From: Fontibacter flavus | Lineage (GTDB): Bacteria > Bacteroidota > Bacteroidia > Cytophagales > Cyclobacteriaceae | DNA length: 64,000 nucleotides | Direction of reading: 5' to 3' | Assembly: GCF_042432905.1 (NCBI RefSeq) | Contig: NZ_JBHLWI010000001.1 | Coordinates: 124,001 to 188,000 of the forward strand | In this document: positions 17,622 to 27,530 of the stretch, one piece after another | Layout of the letters: every line of letters starts with the position of its first letter | Position numbering within the stretch: the stretch's first letter is position 1 | Translations under genes and position numbers: made by a program | Notes under the pieces: model-generated | Seen by the model: the letters and a program-made list of their open reading frames with translations, nothing else | What the model was told of the DNA's origin: nothing | Database searches by the model: none

Positions 17622-18971
17622 ATGAAAAGAATTTTAGTGCTCATCACCTATTTTATCACCCATTTAAGTATTGCCCAAACCCAGATTGTTCATAGAGATG
17701 CAGAAATTGCCGGAATGGTACAGGAGATTTCCGCTACCAATTTGGAAAAGTATGTCCGTGAACTGGCAGCTTTCAGAACCAGACATACCCTAAGCAAAGA
17801 TGATCCAAATGAAGGTATTCTGGCCTCACAGAATTATGCATTGACACATTTCAAATCCTTCGAAGCAAATGCCAATGGAAGGTTAAGTTCAGAAATTGAC
17901 TTTTTTACAGTCGAAGCAGATGGAAGAAGAATTCCTTCTGACAGTAAAATCGGAAATGTGATGGCTACCCTAAAGGGTACCGACCCAAATGATAATAGGG
18001 TTTTTATCATTTCAGCTCATATTGACAGTAGAGCGCTTGATGTCATGAATACAGAAATAGACGCTCCTGGTGCCAATGATGATGGTTCTGGTGTGGCAGC
18101 AGTCATTGAACTTGCCAGAATCATGTCCAAAAAACAATTTAAAGCCACTATCATATTTGTCATTGTATCCGGAGAAGAGCAAGGACTTAAAGGCGCCGCT
18201 TATTTAGCTGAAAAAGCCCTAAATGAAAACTGGAACTTGGTGGCTATGCTCAACAATGACATGATCGGCAACAGCAATTCCTCCGAAACCAATATCAATG
18301 ACAATACCCGTGTCAGGATTTTTTCAGAAGGTGTACCATCAGCTGAAACAGAAAGAATGGCAGCAATCAGAAGATATACCAACGGTGAAAACGACAGTAA
18401 ATCCAGACAACTAGCCCGATACATGAAAGAACTGGGAGAAAGATATGTGGACCAACTTGAAGTTAAACTGGTGTATAGGAATGACCGCTTCTTAAGAGGT
18501 GGTGACCACACGCCATTTGCCCAAAGGGGATTTACGGCAATCAGAGTCTGTGAAATGAACGAGAATTACTATCACCAACATGAAAATGTCCGTGTAGAGA
18601 ACGGCATTCAATATGGCGATCTTCCGGAATTTGTTGACTTTGAATATATGAGAAAGGTTACAGGTATCAACCTGGCCTCTTTGGCTTCCCTGGCAAACGC
18701 GCCTTCAGAACCTACCAATGTAGGCATTGATGTGAGAAGGTTGAGCAATACCTCCACCCTGAGATGGGAAGCACCGGAAAAAGGAAAAGCAAAAGGTTAC
18801 TATGTTCTGATGAGAGAAACTGATGCCTCTATGTGGCAAAAGAAATTTTATACCGAAGACACTACCTTGAGCATCCCCTACTCCAAAGACAATTACTTCT
18901 TTGCTGTACAGGCAGTGGGAGAAGGAGGTCATGAGAGTCTGGCTGTATTTCCTCAGCCGATTACCAGATAA
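17622..18971 (+). CDS. exported M28 family metallopeptidase with fibronectin-like tail
   Basis: This 449-aa protein has a signal peptide ending S-I-A-Q. The M28 zinc peptidase core shows its ligands in order: H-I-D (near residue 133), N-D-D-G-S-G, E-E-Q-G, N-N-D-M-I-G and G-G-D-H-T-P-F. The last 90 residues (from about P-S-E-P-T-N-V-G) form a fibronectin type III-like domain. M28 enzymes are aminopeptidases or carboxypeptidases, so this one probably trims peptides outside the cytoplasm. A strong terminator follows. The ATG at 17616 (M-I-M) is an equally possible start. Confidence 0.88.
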   Translation: MKRILVLITYFITHLSIAQTQIVHRDAEIAGMVQEISATNLEKYVRELAAFRTRHTLSKDDPNEGILASQNYALTHFKSFEANANGRLSSEIDFFTVEADGRRIPSDSKIGNVMATLKGTDPNDNRVFIISAHIDSRALDVMNTEIDAPGANDDGSGVAAVIELARIMSKKQFKATIIFVIVSGEEQGLKGAAYLAEKALNENWNLVAMLNNDMIGNSNSSETNINDNTRVRIFSEGVPSAETERMAAIRRYTNGENDSKSRQLARYMKELGERYVDQLEVKLVYRNDRFLRGGDHTPFAQRGFTAIRVCEMNENYYHQHENVRVENGIQYGDLPEFVDFEYMRKVTGINLASLASLANAPSEPTNVGIDVRRLSNTSTLRWEAPEKGKAKGYYVLMRETDASMWQKKFYTEDTTLSIPYSKDNYFFAVQAVGEGGHESLAVFPQPITR

Positions 18972-19003
18972 AAATACTCTGACCTAAAGTTGCTTCAAAA
19001 CCC

Positions 19004-19033
19004 AAAGCCACGGATTTGAATCCGTGGCTTTTT
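19004..19033 (+). terminator. intrinsic terminator after the M28 peptidase
   Basis: The 13-bp arms AAAGCCACGGATT and AATCCGTGGCTTT form a near-continuous palindrome followed by TT. It lies 32 bases after the stop codon. Confidence 0.85.
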
Positions 19034-19059
19034 CGTCCGGTGCTTCTCGAAATTTTAGA

Positions 19060-19130
19060 GGCGGTCCCTATGGGACCGATGCACAATATCCGGCCTTATC
19101 TACCGATAGGTTGTGCCGATGGCACAATGT
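19060..19130. repeat. cluster of short palindromes (REP-like)
   Basis: Three hairpins lie in a row: CGGTCCC-TAT-GGGACCG (19062-19078), CCTTATC-TACC-GATAGG (about 19094-19110, one bulge) and TTGTGCC-GAT-GGCACAA (19111-19127). This is structured non-coding DNA of the kind repeated between genes in Bacteroidota. An open frame across it is a by-product of the palindromes. Confidence 0.6.
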
Positions 19131-19259
19131 GCTCCTTTAAACCCATTAGTGAATACTTAATAGTCTATAATTTTTCACTAGGGAGAAACTATGTGTTCTC
19201 CTATGTTTCTATTGTGGTAAAATCCATGAATCCCTAAATTTCTACCAAAAGATTGTGCT
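19131..19259. other. intergenic DNA, nothing recognised
   Basis: This AT-rich stretch lies between two hairpin elements in the gap separating the peptidase and the convergent symporter gene. I see no gene in it. Confidence 0.5.
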
Positions 19260-19280
19260 GCTGGGACTACATATCCCAGC
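19260..19280 (-). terminator. hairpin downstream of the symporter gene
   Basis: GCTGGGA and TCCCAGC pair around a 7-nt loop, 21 bases beyond the stop of the minus-strand symporter gene. There is no T-tract, so it may be a weak terminator or another repeat-type palindrome. Confidence 0.4.
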
Positions 19281-19300
19281 AACAATCCCATAGGTATTAC

Positions 19301-21010
19301 CTATTTCCAATCTCTCTTTACTAACTGTATCAAAGCAGCAAATAGCATTACTGCCAAACAACCAATTGCATTGTACCACAAAAAACCAATATTGATATCT
19401 ATACCGAATAGACTTTCTCCGTTTTTATAATGAATCAATAATATGAGGGCTTCAGCCAAAAACGCGGCTATAAACACCGCATTCCCCCTCACCCATTTCA
19501 TATAAAAACCAACCACAAAAATCCCCAATATCGTCCCATAAAAAAGAGACCCCAATAGATTCACTGCCTGAATCAGGTTTTCAAACAAAGTAGCATAAGT
19601 CGCAAATAAGATGGCAAAAATGCCCCAAATTGCAGTAAACAGCTTGGAGGAAACCAAATAATGGTACTGACTTCCGTGCTTGGCAATGGATCGTCTGTAA
19701 ACATCTATGGTAGTGGTCGATCCTAAGGCATTTAATTCGGAAGCCGTAGAAGACATGGCGGCACTGAAGATCACCGCAAATAAGAGACCTATGACGCCCG
19801 TAGGGAGGTAATCCATCACAAAACGCATAAAAACATAATCTGTATCCCTGGTTTCGGCATCAGGATTATTTTTAACAATCAATTCTTTGACTTCAGTCCT
19901 CACCTTTTCCTGATGGGCCATTTGTTCCTGAATTTTGGCCTTTGCCTCAAGAACTCCTGTTTCATCATTTCGCTCTACCGCACCCAGCATGGTTTGGATC
20001 TGCTTGTTCTTTTCCTTAAAAGCCTGAGAAAATTCATCCTGAAGGAGAAAATAATCCTCTCTATATGCTGAATTCTCCAATTGCTCAGTCTGAACCTTAT
20101 TGAAAACTACTGGAGGTTGGAAGAATTGATAAAACACAAATACCATCACACCTATGAATAGGATGATGAACTGCATTGGTACCTTCAACAATCCATTCAT
20201 CATCAGCCCCATCCTGCTCTGTGTCAGAGAACTACCTGAAAGATAGCGTTGAACCTGAGATTGATCTGTGCCAAAATAAGACATAAACAAAAATACGGCT
20301 GCAGTCATACCGGACCAGAAATTATACCGATCAGCCAAATCCAGCTCAAAATTGACAATATTGAGCTTTTCCATTTTACCCGCCACATGCAGGGCATCGG
20401 TAAACTTCACCGGAAGCATATAAATAACCAATATCCCTGCGAGTATCATCCCCCCCATCATAATGGCCATTTGCTGTTTTTGGGTTATAGAAACCGCTCT
20501 AGTACCTCCCGAAACAGTATAAATGATCACCAATACTCCAATAAATACGTTCGTAAAGGTCAGATTCCAACCCAACAAAGTAGATAAAATGATCGCCGGC
20601 GCATAAATCGTAATACCCGCTGCCAAGCCTCTCTGTATCACAAACAGAAATGCTGCCAAGGTTCTCGTTTTCAGATCAAACCTGTTTTCCAAAAACTCAT
20701 AAGCCGTATAAACTTTGAGCTTGTAGAAAATAGGAAGAAAGGTCACCGAAAGGATAATCATTGCCAAGGGCAGACCAAAATAGAACTGGATAAACCGCAT
20801 CCCATCCTCATAAGCCTGACCTGGCGTACTCAGGAAAGTGATCGCTGAAGCTTGGGTTGCCATAATCGACAGACCAATAGTCCACCAGTTCATATTCCCC
20901 GTGCCACGGATATAGCTGTCCATATCCTTGATGCCATATGTCTTGTACACCCCATAGCCTACTATGGCCATTAGGGTTCCAAATAGTACTAACCAATCAA
21001 TAGAACTCAT
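19301..21010 (-). CDS. sodium:solute symporter (SSS family)
   Basis: This 569-aa inner-membrane protein has about 13 hydrophobic segments. The N-terminal G-L-S-I-M-A-T-Q-A-S-A-I-T-F-L-S and the M-S-S-T-A-S-E-L-N-A-L region are typical of sodium-dependent SSS carriers. A charged loop of about 80 residues (roughly 330-410) sits between two late helices. Its ATG overlaps the stop of a 33-34-codon membrane ORF (ATGA), which itself overlaps the end of the PIG-L gene, so the three look like one coupled unit. The solute may be a sugar or a product of the PIG-L deacetylase; this is inference. Confidence 0.9.
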   Translation of the reverse strand: MSSIDWLVLFGTLMAIVGYGVYKTYGIKDMDSYIRGTGNMNWWTIGLSIMATQASAITFLSTPGQAYEDGMRFIQFYFGLPLAMIILSVTFLPIFYKLKVYTAYEFLENRFDLKTRTLAAFLFVIQRGLAAGITIYAPAIILSTLLGWNLTFTNVFIGVLVIIYTVSGGTRAVSITQKQQMAIMMGGMILAGILVIYMLPVKFTDALHVAGKMEKLNIVNFELDLADRYNFWSGMTAAVFLFMSYFGTDQSQVQRYLSGSSLTQSRMGLMMNGLLKVPMQFIILFIGVMVFVFYQFFQPPVVFNKVQTEQLENSAYREDYFLLQDEFSQAFKEKNKQIQTMLGAVERNDETGVLEAKAKIQEQMAHQEKVRTEVKELIVKNNPDAETRDTDYVFMRFVMDYLPTGVIGLLFAVIFSAAMSSTASELNALGSTTTIDVYRRSIAKHGSQYHYLVSSKLFTAIWGIFAILFATYATLFENLIQAVNLLGSLFYGTILGIFVVGFYMKWVRGNAVFIAAFLAEALILLIHYKNGESLFGIDINIGFLWYNAIGCLAVMLFAALIQLVKRDWK

Positions 21011-21108
21011 GAATAATTGGTTTTAAGCCAATAAAACAATAAAACCAAAATGCCCAAAACCAGCATCAGTGCGATGTACCAATTATTCCACTTGATATTA
21101 TCTTTCAC
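21007..21108 (-). CDS. 33-34-aa single-pass membrane peptide
   Basis: A short frame begins with GTG at 21108 (or 21111) and ends in TGA at 21009-21007, overlapping the symporter ATG as ATGA. Its 5' end overlaps the last codons of the PIG-L gene. The product reads V-K-D-N-I-K-W-N-N-W-Y, then about 18 hydrophobic residues, then W-L-K-T-N-Y-S: a textbook small membrane protein. Both overlaps suggest translational coupling. It may be a small subunit of the symporter. The non-ATG start and short length leave some doubt. Confidence 0.55.
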   Translation of the reverse strand: MKDNIKWNNWYIALMLVLGILVLLFYWLKTNYS

Positions 21109-23560
21109 CACCTTGTTCTATTAGATTGACAAATATTTTGATGGCCCCAGGTACTCCTGCCGGCAATTGTCTGAACCAGGAAATTCCTGAATAGGTATAA
21201 GTCCCCTTTCCATATCGGGTAAACAAGAGAGAGCCTTGATTAGCCTCTTCTCCCGGATCCTGAAGCGTCAATGGACTGGTATATTGTTGATCCCAATTGC
21301 TGGTAAAATAAAGCCCTCTTTCCTGTACCCAGCCTTCAAAATCATGCTGACTTACTTGATTTGGTTGACTGAAGACAGAATGTGAATAATCTGCTTCAAC
21401 AGGGGATCCCTCGACAGTGACCCTTTCCCTGGAAATGCTAAAGGGATATGGTCCCAATTCCCTGGTCAACAAAGGTGAGGACGTATTGTACTGAACGATC
21501 ACATTCCCTCCTTCTTTCACATATTCCATTAATTCATCTACATTGTCGGCAAGACTTTGATTAACATTGAATGCTCTAATTCCTACTATCACGGTGGCAA
21601 AATCCTTCAATCTGCTTTTTCTGATATCCGCATCATCCAAGATAGATATCTGATAGCCCAAACTTCTCAGTACTTCGGGCACATCATCTCCTGCACCCGG
21701 AATATACCCCACACTCTGACCTGAAATCTTGATATCCATTTTGACCAAATTTAAGCTTGTATTGGTAAAATAGGTCAAATTTGGAATATGCTTATAAATG
21801 ATCCTTTTGGTATCCTGACTAAACCTCCTGCCGTCTTTGGTGACGAAGGTTACCAAGACCTCTTTCTTTTCTTGATCTGAATCCAAAAACTTGACGAAAT
21901 ATTCTATCCTTTTTCTACGCTCATCATAGAAAGTATCAATCACTTCATATTGAGAAGACTGAAGACCTGACACCTGTATTTCTCCTTCCAACATTTGGTC
22001 CCTAAAGGCAACCTCAACCTTTAGAAGGTCATCTGCCCCACGGATAAGGAATAAATTCTTCTTGTCCAAACTCACATTCACCTCCGGTACAAGCGTAAAT
22101 GGCTGATTGATCTCTCCATCAACTTGATCGTTGTACTTATATTTCAAAGGCAAATCCATTCGAATTTCCTGACCATCCAAATTCAAAAGAAGATTCCCTG
22201 ATATCGTAGCTCCATTGATCGGAGGACCTATTTTATTGGGATCATTGATACCGAAAATACTATTGTCCAATGGATTTTGTAGCCAGAAAGGTTGAGAAAC
22301 CGGATAGTCTTTTGGGATCTGAATTACCAGTGACTGTGTAACAGGTACATTGTTTTTGGCCTCAGCATTGATTTGCTGTGTAAAAATACCTGAACCAAAA
22401 GATCTGACGGATATTGGAAATTCACTTGGGTTGTTGAAAACCAACTCAGTATTGATTTTCTCTCCTGGATAACCTATTTCTTTTCGGATGACAAACTCAC
22501 CTTTGATACCTAATGCATCTATAATCAACCTATCGATATGAGCTTTCTTTTCTTTCAACCATTTTTCATCCAGATTTTGGCTATCCAATTCTTTTTTGAT
22601 GTCCAATAAATTTTGAATGTTCTTTTCTGGTTGTAAAAAATTAAATTCCTTCAATGCCTTTTCAATAGAAGCAATGATCACTTTCCCATTAGAAAGAAGT
22701 TCCCATCTATTGCCTATTCCTTCAAAAGGATTATTGGTAAAGGATTCTCCTTTGACCATTTCAATAAAATCATTTCCCTGTCCAATCTGTGAGGTGGAAC
22801 CAAAACCCTGTGATTTATGCATGGTTCGGCTATCTGCAGCAATTTGGGAATAAGTCGTTCCCAAAAGTGGATTAAACTCACCCACCATAAACCTGTGGTA
22901 AAGTTTGTTTTCCTGAGGTTCATACTGCCCTCCCCAGTTATAGGCATTCCAAAAAATCCTTTTTGCCTGCCAAGGCTTGGTTGCAGTTAATTGCTCCGGA
23001 AACACTTTTGGATCTGCTGCTTTGGTAAAAGCCTCCACACTCAGCATAGCTGAAGAGGTATGATGGCCGTGGGTAGTTCCTGGTATGGTATTAAACCTGT
23101 TGATGATGATGTCCGGCTGGTAATTTCTCACAATCCAAACCACATCAGAGAGTAATTTTTCTCTATCCCAGTTGTTAAAAGTTTCATCAGGATTCTTGCT
23201 GAATCCAAAATCCAGTGCACGGCTGAAAAACTGCCTTCCGCCATCGGTCTCCCTTGCCCTTAGCAGCTCATGTGTACGGATCAAACCCAACTCAATCCCC
23301 AATTCCTTTCCGATAAGGTTCTGCCCTCCATCACCTCTTGTAAGGGATAGATAAGCTACTTCCGCATGTTCGGCATTGGCCAGGTAGGCAATCAGCCGGG
23401 TATTTTCATCATCAGGATGGGCTGCTACATAAAGGATTCTTTTGGTTTCCTGAAACCTCAACAAATCATGATAAATAATAGAAGAGGGATTACCCTGTGC
23501 AAATAAATTAATGGAAAATAAACAGCATAAGCTGATAAGCAACCATTTTGGGTTTTTCAT
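21098..23560 (-). CDS. exported PIG-L (LmbE-like) deacetylase, large form
   Basis: This 820-aa protein has a signal peptide ending N-L-F-A-Q. The PIG-L domain occupies about residues 35-290, with the zinc motif A-H-P-D-D-E at 47-52 and H-G-H-H-T-S-S-A near 165. The family removes acetyl groups from N-acetylglucosamine-type sugars. The other 500 residues look like beta-sandwich domains followed by a C-terminal Rossmann/glutamine-amidotransferase-like domain (V-I-V-G-I-R-A-F-N-V, G-G-N-V-I-V-Q-Y-N-T). It is the first gene of the unit with the small membrane peptide and the sodium symporter. A role in the use of amino-sugar polymers or glycoconjugates is likely, but the substrate is unknown. Confidence 0.85.
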   Translation of the reverse strand: MKNPKWLLISLCCLFSINLFAQGNPSSIIYHDLLRFQETKRILYVAAHPDDENTRLIAYLANAEHAEVAYLSLTRGDGGQNLIGKELGIELGLIRTHELLRARETDGGRQFFSRALDFGFSKNPDETFNNWDREKLLSDVVWIVRNYQPDIIINRFNTIPGTTHGHHTSSAMLSVEAFTKAADPKVFPEQLTATKPWQAKRIFWNAYNWGGQYEPQENKLYHRFMVGEFNPLLGTTYSQIAADSRTMHKSQGFGSTSQIGQGNDFIEMVKGESFTNNPFEGIGNRWELLSNGKVIIASIEKALKEFNFLQPEKNIQNLLDIKKELDSQNLDEKWLKEKKAHIDRLIIDALGIKGEFVIRKEIGYPGEKINTELVFNNPSEFPISVRSFGSGIFTQQINAEAKNNVPVTQSLVIQIPKDYPVSQPFWLQNPLDNSIFGINDPNKIGPPINGATISGNLLLNLDGQEIRMDLPLKYKYNDQVDGEINQPFTLVPEVNVSLDKKNLFLIRGADDLLKVEVAFRDQMLEGEIQVSGLQSSQYEVIDTFYDERRKRIEYFVKFLDSDQEKKEVLVTFVTKDGRRFSQDTKRIIYKHIPNLTYFTNTSLNLVKMDIKISGQSVGYIPGAGDDVPEVLRSLGYQISILDDADIRKSRLKDFATVIVGIRAFNVNQSLADNVDELMEYVKEGGNVIVQYNTSSPLLTRELGPYPFSISRERVTVEGSPVEADYSHSVFSQPNQVSQHDFEGWVQERGLYFTSNWDQQYTSPLTLQDPGEEANQGSLLFTRYGKGTYTYSGISWFRQLPAGVPGAIKIFVNLIEQGGER

Positions 23561-23641
23561 AATTGATCAATTTGGCTTAAAAACTAATAGAAGCTACAAA
23601 TAAAAGAAACAGTTTTTTTACTAAAGGGTTTGGCTTCGTGT

Positions 23642-23690
23642 AAACAAACAAAAAAAGCTATCCATAACGGATAGCTTTTTTGTTTGTTTA
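23642..23690 (-). terminator. intrinsic terminator after the gyrA-TPR unit
   Basis: AGCTATCC-ATAAC-GGATAGCT is flanked by A/T runs that extend the pairing. It lies 8 bases past the stop of the TPR gene and could work in both directions. Confidence 0.88.
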
Positions 23691-23697
23691 ACTGCTT

Positions 23698-24909
23698 TTA
23701 TCTGTCCATCCAATCAGGACCTAAAAGAGCAATCAGTTTTTGATTGTATTTCTCTGCCTCTGCAGTGTTCTTCAATCTAGTATGAATCTGGAATAAGATT
23801 TCCAAAATCTCTGTATTATCAGGCTTCAGTTCAGATGCTTTTGCAAAATATGGAACAGCATCTCTGTAAAGTCCATCCGCTTGCGCACCCATTTCTGGAG
23901 CTCTTTTTTCCCATTCTTCATCAGATAGGTTGTTTACTTCAGCCAAAATAGCTCTAGCCCTATCAAGATAAATTGCACCAGTGTAATAATTTCCTTCAAA
24001 GAAGTTAGGATCAGCTTCTACAGCCTTTTTGTACTGAGCCAAAGCACCTTCCATATCACCGGATTGCTCCAACAAATAACCATATCTCAACAACAAACCA
24101 GAGTTGCTAGGATCATCCTTCAATGCTTCTTTCACTGATGCCATTGCTTCGTCCATTTTATTCATTTGAAGCAATAACTGTACTTCAAACTCAGACAAGG
24201 TTTTGTCTTCAGGATATTCTTTTCTGGCCATACTTACATATTTGTAAGCTTGCTCAGGATCCTGCTCTTCAGAGCTCGCTATCTGCACCAAGAAATAATA
24301 AGTGTTCAACTTATCATAGTCATCAATAGTGATCAGTTTGTCGAAATGCTTTTTAGCCTCTGCTGCTTTTCCAAGCTCTTGGTAAGCAAGGTACCCGGCG
24401 TTGAAATGTGCTGTAGTATCCATAGGATCTATTTCAGATACCAAGTTGAAGAACTCGTATGACATCGCATAATCATCTTCTTCGTAGGTTTGAATAGCCT
24501 TGTTGAAAGCTGCGTTTTTCAAAGACATCAAGGAGAATGGTCTAAGGTTATCAGGCATTCCCGGAAGATCTTCTTTATACACTTCTTTACCGATTTTACT
24601 ATCCTTGTCTCCACCTGCCATTTTCATGGTTTGCTGAAAACTTTCTAAAGCGGCATGACCTGTACTTACTGTAGTTGCAGCAAAGTCTTCATCAGCTTCA
24701 AACATTTTTGTCTGAATTTTAGCCTTTAGCAATGCAGTATTTGGATCATCTTTGGTTTCAGGATCTTGTAAAGCGCCGTTGATTTCTTCGAGAGCAAGCT
24801 CCAAGTCACCCTTCTTGAAATTTTTATCGGCTGATTTTACCACCTTTTTCTGGGCAAAAGCAAAAGTCGCTACACCGACCAATGCTAATGATAAGAACAA
24901 CTTTTTCAT
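23698..24909 (-). CDS. exported tetratricopeptide-repeat protein
   Basis: This 403-aa protein has a signal peptide (M-K-K-L-F-L-S-L-A-L, cut near F-A-Q). Several TPR-like helix pairs follow (for example N-A-G-Y-L-A-Y-Q-E-L-G-K-A-A-E-A, then G-D-M-E-G-A-L-A-Q-Y-K-K-A-V-E-A-D-P). It likely scaffolds proteins in the periplasm or at the outer membrane. It starts 43 bases after gyrA, with no terminator between, so it is probably read from the gyrA transcript. The link to gyrase is positional only. Confidence 0.85.
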   Translation of the reverse strand: MKKLFLSLALVGVATFAFAQKKVVKSADKNFKKGDLELALEEINGALQDPETKDDPNTALLKAKIQTKMFEADEDFAATTVSTGHAALESFQQTMKMAGGDKDSKIGKEVYKEDLPGMPDNLRPFSLMSLKNAAFNKAIQTYEEDDYAMSYEFFNLVSEIDPMDTTAHFNAGYLAYQELGKAAEAKKHFDKLITIDDYDKLNTYYFLVQIASSEEQDPEQAYKYVSMARKEYPEDKTLSEFEVQLLLQMNKMDEAMASVKEALKDDPSNSGLLLRYGYLLEQSGDMEGALAQYKKAVEADPNFFEGNYYTGAIYLDRARAILAEVNNLSDEEWEKRAPEMGAQADGLYRDAVPYFAKASELKPDNTEILEILFQIHTRLKNTAEAEKYNQKLIALLGPDWMDR

Positions 24910-24952
24910 TTGTTTTCTATTTTGCTTATTGTTTGGTTCTGTTTAAGTTCTA

Positions 24953-27439
24953 TTAATTTTCGGAAGTCTCCTGAATTTCAGTTTGCTCCTCATCGTCCTT
25001 TTCGATTTTTTCAACTGACGATATGGCATCACCTTCACTCAACTTGATCAACCTCACACCTTGGGTGGCTCGGCCCATAACCCTCAGATCAGAAACTGGA
25101 GTTCGGATAGTGATACCTGATTTGTTGATGATCATCAGGTCATCTGTATCCACCACTTCTTTGATGGCGACCAGATTACCGGTTTTCTCAGTCACATTCA
25201 TGGCCTTCACACCCTTGCCACCTCTATTGGTAATTCTGTATTCATCCAATGGCGATCTTTTACCGTATCCATTCTCTGAAACTACCAGCAGACTTGCATC
25301 TTCTCTAGAAGCACATACCATGCCAATTACACTGTCGTTAACATCACTTAACGTTATGGCTTTTACTCCAGTGGCAGTCCTGCCCATTGGCCTTACGGTA
25401 GACTCGTGGAAATGAATAGCACGACCGGATTTTGCAGCAATGATGATATGGGAATCTCCATTGGTCATATCCACTCGAAGAAGCTGATCATCTTCCCTGA
25501 TATTCAGTGCGATAATACCATTGGTCCTAGGTCTCGAATATGACTCCAAGGCTGTCTTTTTGATGATGCCCTGCTTGGTTACCATAACCAAATAGTTATT
25601 GTTGATATAATCCTCATCATTAAGATCACCAACCTGTATAATGGATCTGATTTTATCATCAGATTCAATATTGATCAGGTTTTGAATAGGTCTTCCTTTC
25701 GAAACCTTGGATCCTTCAGGAATCGCATAAGTTTTCAACCAGAATAATTTTCCATGATCAGTGAATATCAAGAGATAATTATGGGTAGAAGCAGTAAATA
25801 GGTACTCGGTCCAGTCATCATCCTTCGTAGAGGCCCCTCTAGAACCAACTCCTCCCCTTCCCTGAGTCCTATACTCCGCAAGTAATGTCCTTTTGATGTA
25901 ACCTTGATGGGATACCGTAATGATCACTTCCTCGTTAGGAATCATATCCTCATAGCTGAAGTCCTCAGCATTATGCTCGATGACTGTACGACGTGAATCA
26001 TTGTAGCGATCCTTCATCTCAGTAAGTTCATCCTTGATGATCTGCATCCTTCTTTCCTCACTACCCAAGATGTCTTTCAGATCTTCAATTAATGCCATGA
26101 TCTCTTTATATTCTTCCTGAATCTTCTCACGCTCCATGCCGGTAAGGCGTTGCAGTCGCATATCCAAGATGGCTCTTGCCTGAATTTCACTAAGGCTGAA
26201 TTTCTCCATCAAACCATTTCTGGCTGTTTCAGGGTCTCTCGAACTTCTGATCAAAGCGATCACTTCATCCAAATGATCCAATGCAATTAGATATCCTTCT
26301 AATATATGTGCTCTTTTCTCCGCTTCCCTCAGCTCATATTCCGTTCTTCTGACCACTACTTCGTGCCTATGGCTGACATAGTGCACAATCATATCTTTCA
26401 GGTTAAGGGTCTGTGGTCTGCCTTTTACCAGTGCCACATTATTGACAGAGAATGAGGTCTGAAGTTGCGTTTGCTTATAGAGATTGTTCAATACCACGTT
26501 GGATATGGCATCTCTTTTCAATTCATACACAATCCTCATACCCTGACGGTCAGATTCATCTCTGATCGCAGAAATACCATCTATCTTCTTCTCAGTGATC
26601 AACTGAGCGGTTTTCTCAATCATATTGGCCTTATTGACCAAATACGGTATCTCGGTGATGATAATGGATTCCTTCCCATTATCCTTGGTTTCGATGTCTG
26701 CCTTTCCCCTGATGATGATCCTGCCTCTTCCAGTCTCAAAAGCAGCTTTTACACCATTGTAACCATAGATAATTCCACCGGTAGGAAAATCAGGAGCGAT
26801 AATGTGTTCCATCAATTCTGAAATGGTGATGTCTCTATTATCGATATAAGCAATGATACCGTCCACCACTTCTCCCAAATTATGGGGAGCCATATTGGTA
26901 GCCATACCTACCGCAATTCCAGAAGCACCGTTCAACAACAGCGCAGGTATTTTGGCCGGTAACACTACCGGTTCCTTTAAGGAGTCATCAAAGTTAAACT
27001 GAAAGTCAACAGTTTCTTTGTTGATATCAATCAACAATTCCTCCGCAATCCTTTTCAGCCTTGCTTCAGTATAACGCATCGCGGCGGCGTTGTCACCATC
27101 CACAGACCCAAAGTTACCCTGACCATCCACCAATGGATATCTCAGGGACCAAGGCTGCGCCATACGCACCATGGTCTCATATACTGCCGAATCACCATGT
27201 GGGTGGTATTTACCCAATACCTCACCGACAATTCTTGCTGACTTCTTAAAAGGTTTGTTATGTAAAACGCCGAGTTCCTGCATTCCGAAAAGAATTCTTC
27301 TATGCACCGGCTTAAGTCCGTCGCGGACATCTGGAAGAGCTCTGGAAACAATTACCGACATCGAATAATCGATGTAGGCACCACGCATTTCATCCTCAAT
27401 GTTAATTGGTATAATGTTCTCGTTTTCTCCTTGCGCCAT
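24953..27439 (-). CDS. gyrA: DNA gyrase subunit A
   Basis: This 828-aa protein cuts and rejoins DNA in the A2B2 gyrase. The catalytic Tyr is Y123 in A-A-M-R-Y-T-E. The quinolone-resistance region reads H-P-H-G-D-S-A-V-Y-E-T, with Ser84 and Glu88 in place of E. coli Ser83/Asp87, so there is no classic resistance change at Ser. The C-terminal six-bladed wrap domain contains a GyrA-box form, N-R-G-G-K-G. The start at 27439 (M-A-Q-G-E-N) is preferred to 27457, which adds only six polar residues. No gyrB lies in the window. Confidence 0.97.
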   Translation of the reverse strand: MAQGENENIIPINIEDEMRGAYIDYSMSVIVSRALPDVRDGLKPVHRRILFGMQELGVLHNKPFKKSARIVGEVLGKYHPHGDSAVYETMVRMAQPWSLRYPLVDGQGNFGSVDGDNAAAMRYTEARLKRIAEELLIDINKETVDFQFNFDDSLKEPVVLPAKIPALLLNGASGIAVGMATNMAPHNLGEVVDGIIAYIDNRDITISELMEHIIAPDFPTGGIIYGYNGVKAAFETGRGRIIIRGKADIETKDNGKESIIITEIPYLVNKANMIEKTAQLITEKKIDGISAIRDESDRQGMRIVYELKRDAISNVVLNNLYKQTQLQTSFSVNNVALVKGRPQTLNLKDMIVHYVSHRHEVVVRRTEYELREAEKRAHILEGYLIALDHLDEVIALIRSSRDPETARNGLMEKFSLSEIQARAILDMRLQRLTGMEREKIQEEYKEIMALIEDLKDILGSEERRMQIIKDELTEMKDRYNDSRRTVIEHNAEDFSYEDMIPNEEVIITVSHQGYIKRTLLAEYRTQGRGGVGSRGASTKDDDWTEYLFTASTHNYLLIFTDHGKLFWLKTYAIPEGSKVSKGRPIQNLINIESDDKIRSIIQVGDLNDEDYINNNYLVMVTKQGIIKKTALESYSRPRTNGIIALNIREDDQLLRVDMTNGDSHIIIAAKSGRAIHFHESTVRPMGRTATGVKAITLSDVNDSVIGMVCASREDASLLVVSENGYGKRSPLDEYRITNRGGKGVKAMNVTEKTGNLVAIKEVVDTDDLMIINKSGITIRTPVSDLRVMGRATQGVRLIKLSEGDAISSVEKIEKDDEEQTEIQETSEN

Positions 27440-27530
27440 ATTATTATTTACACTCAATAAGCGGGCAAGTTAGTAAAAAGATCACGCTTTTAAAACAGAT
27501 TATTTGGTCTTTAGGGCCTTAATTTGGTGA

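Noticed and set aside
19016..19237. 73-codon plus-strand ORF after the M28 peptidase
   Set aside because: It begins inside the terminator and runs across palindromic repeats; its translation simply mirrors the hairpins.
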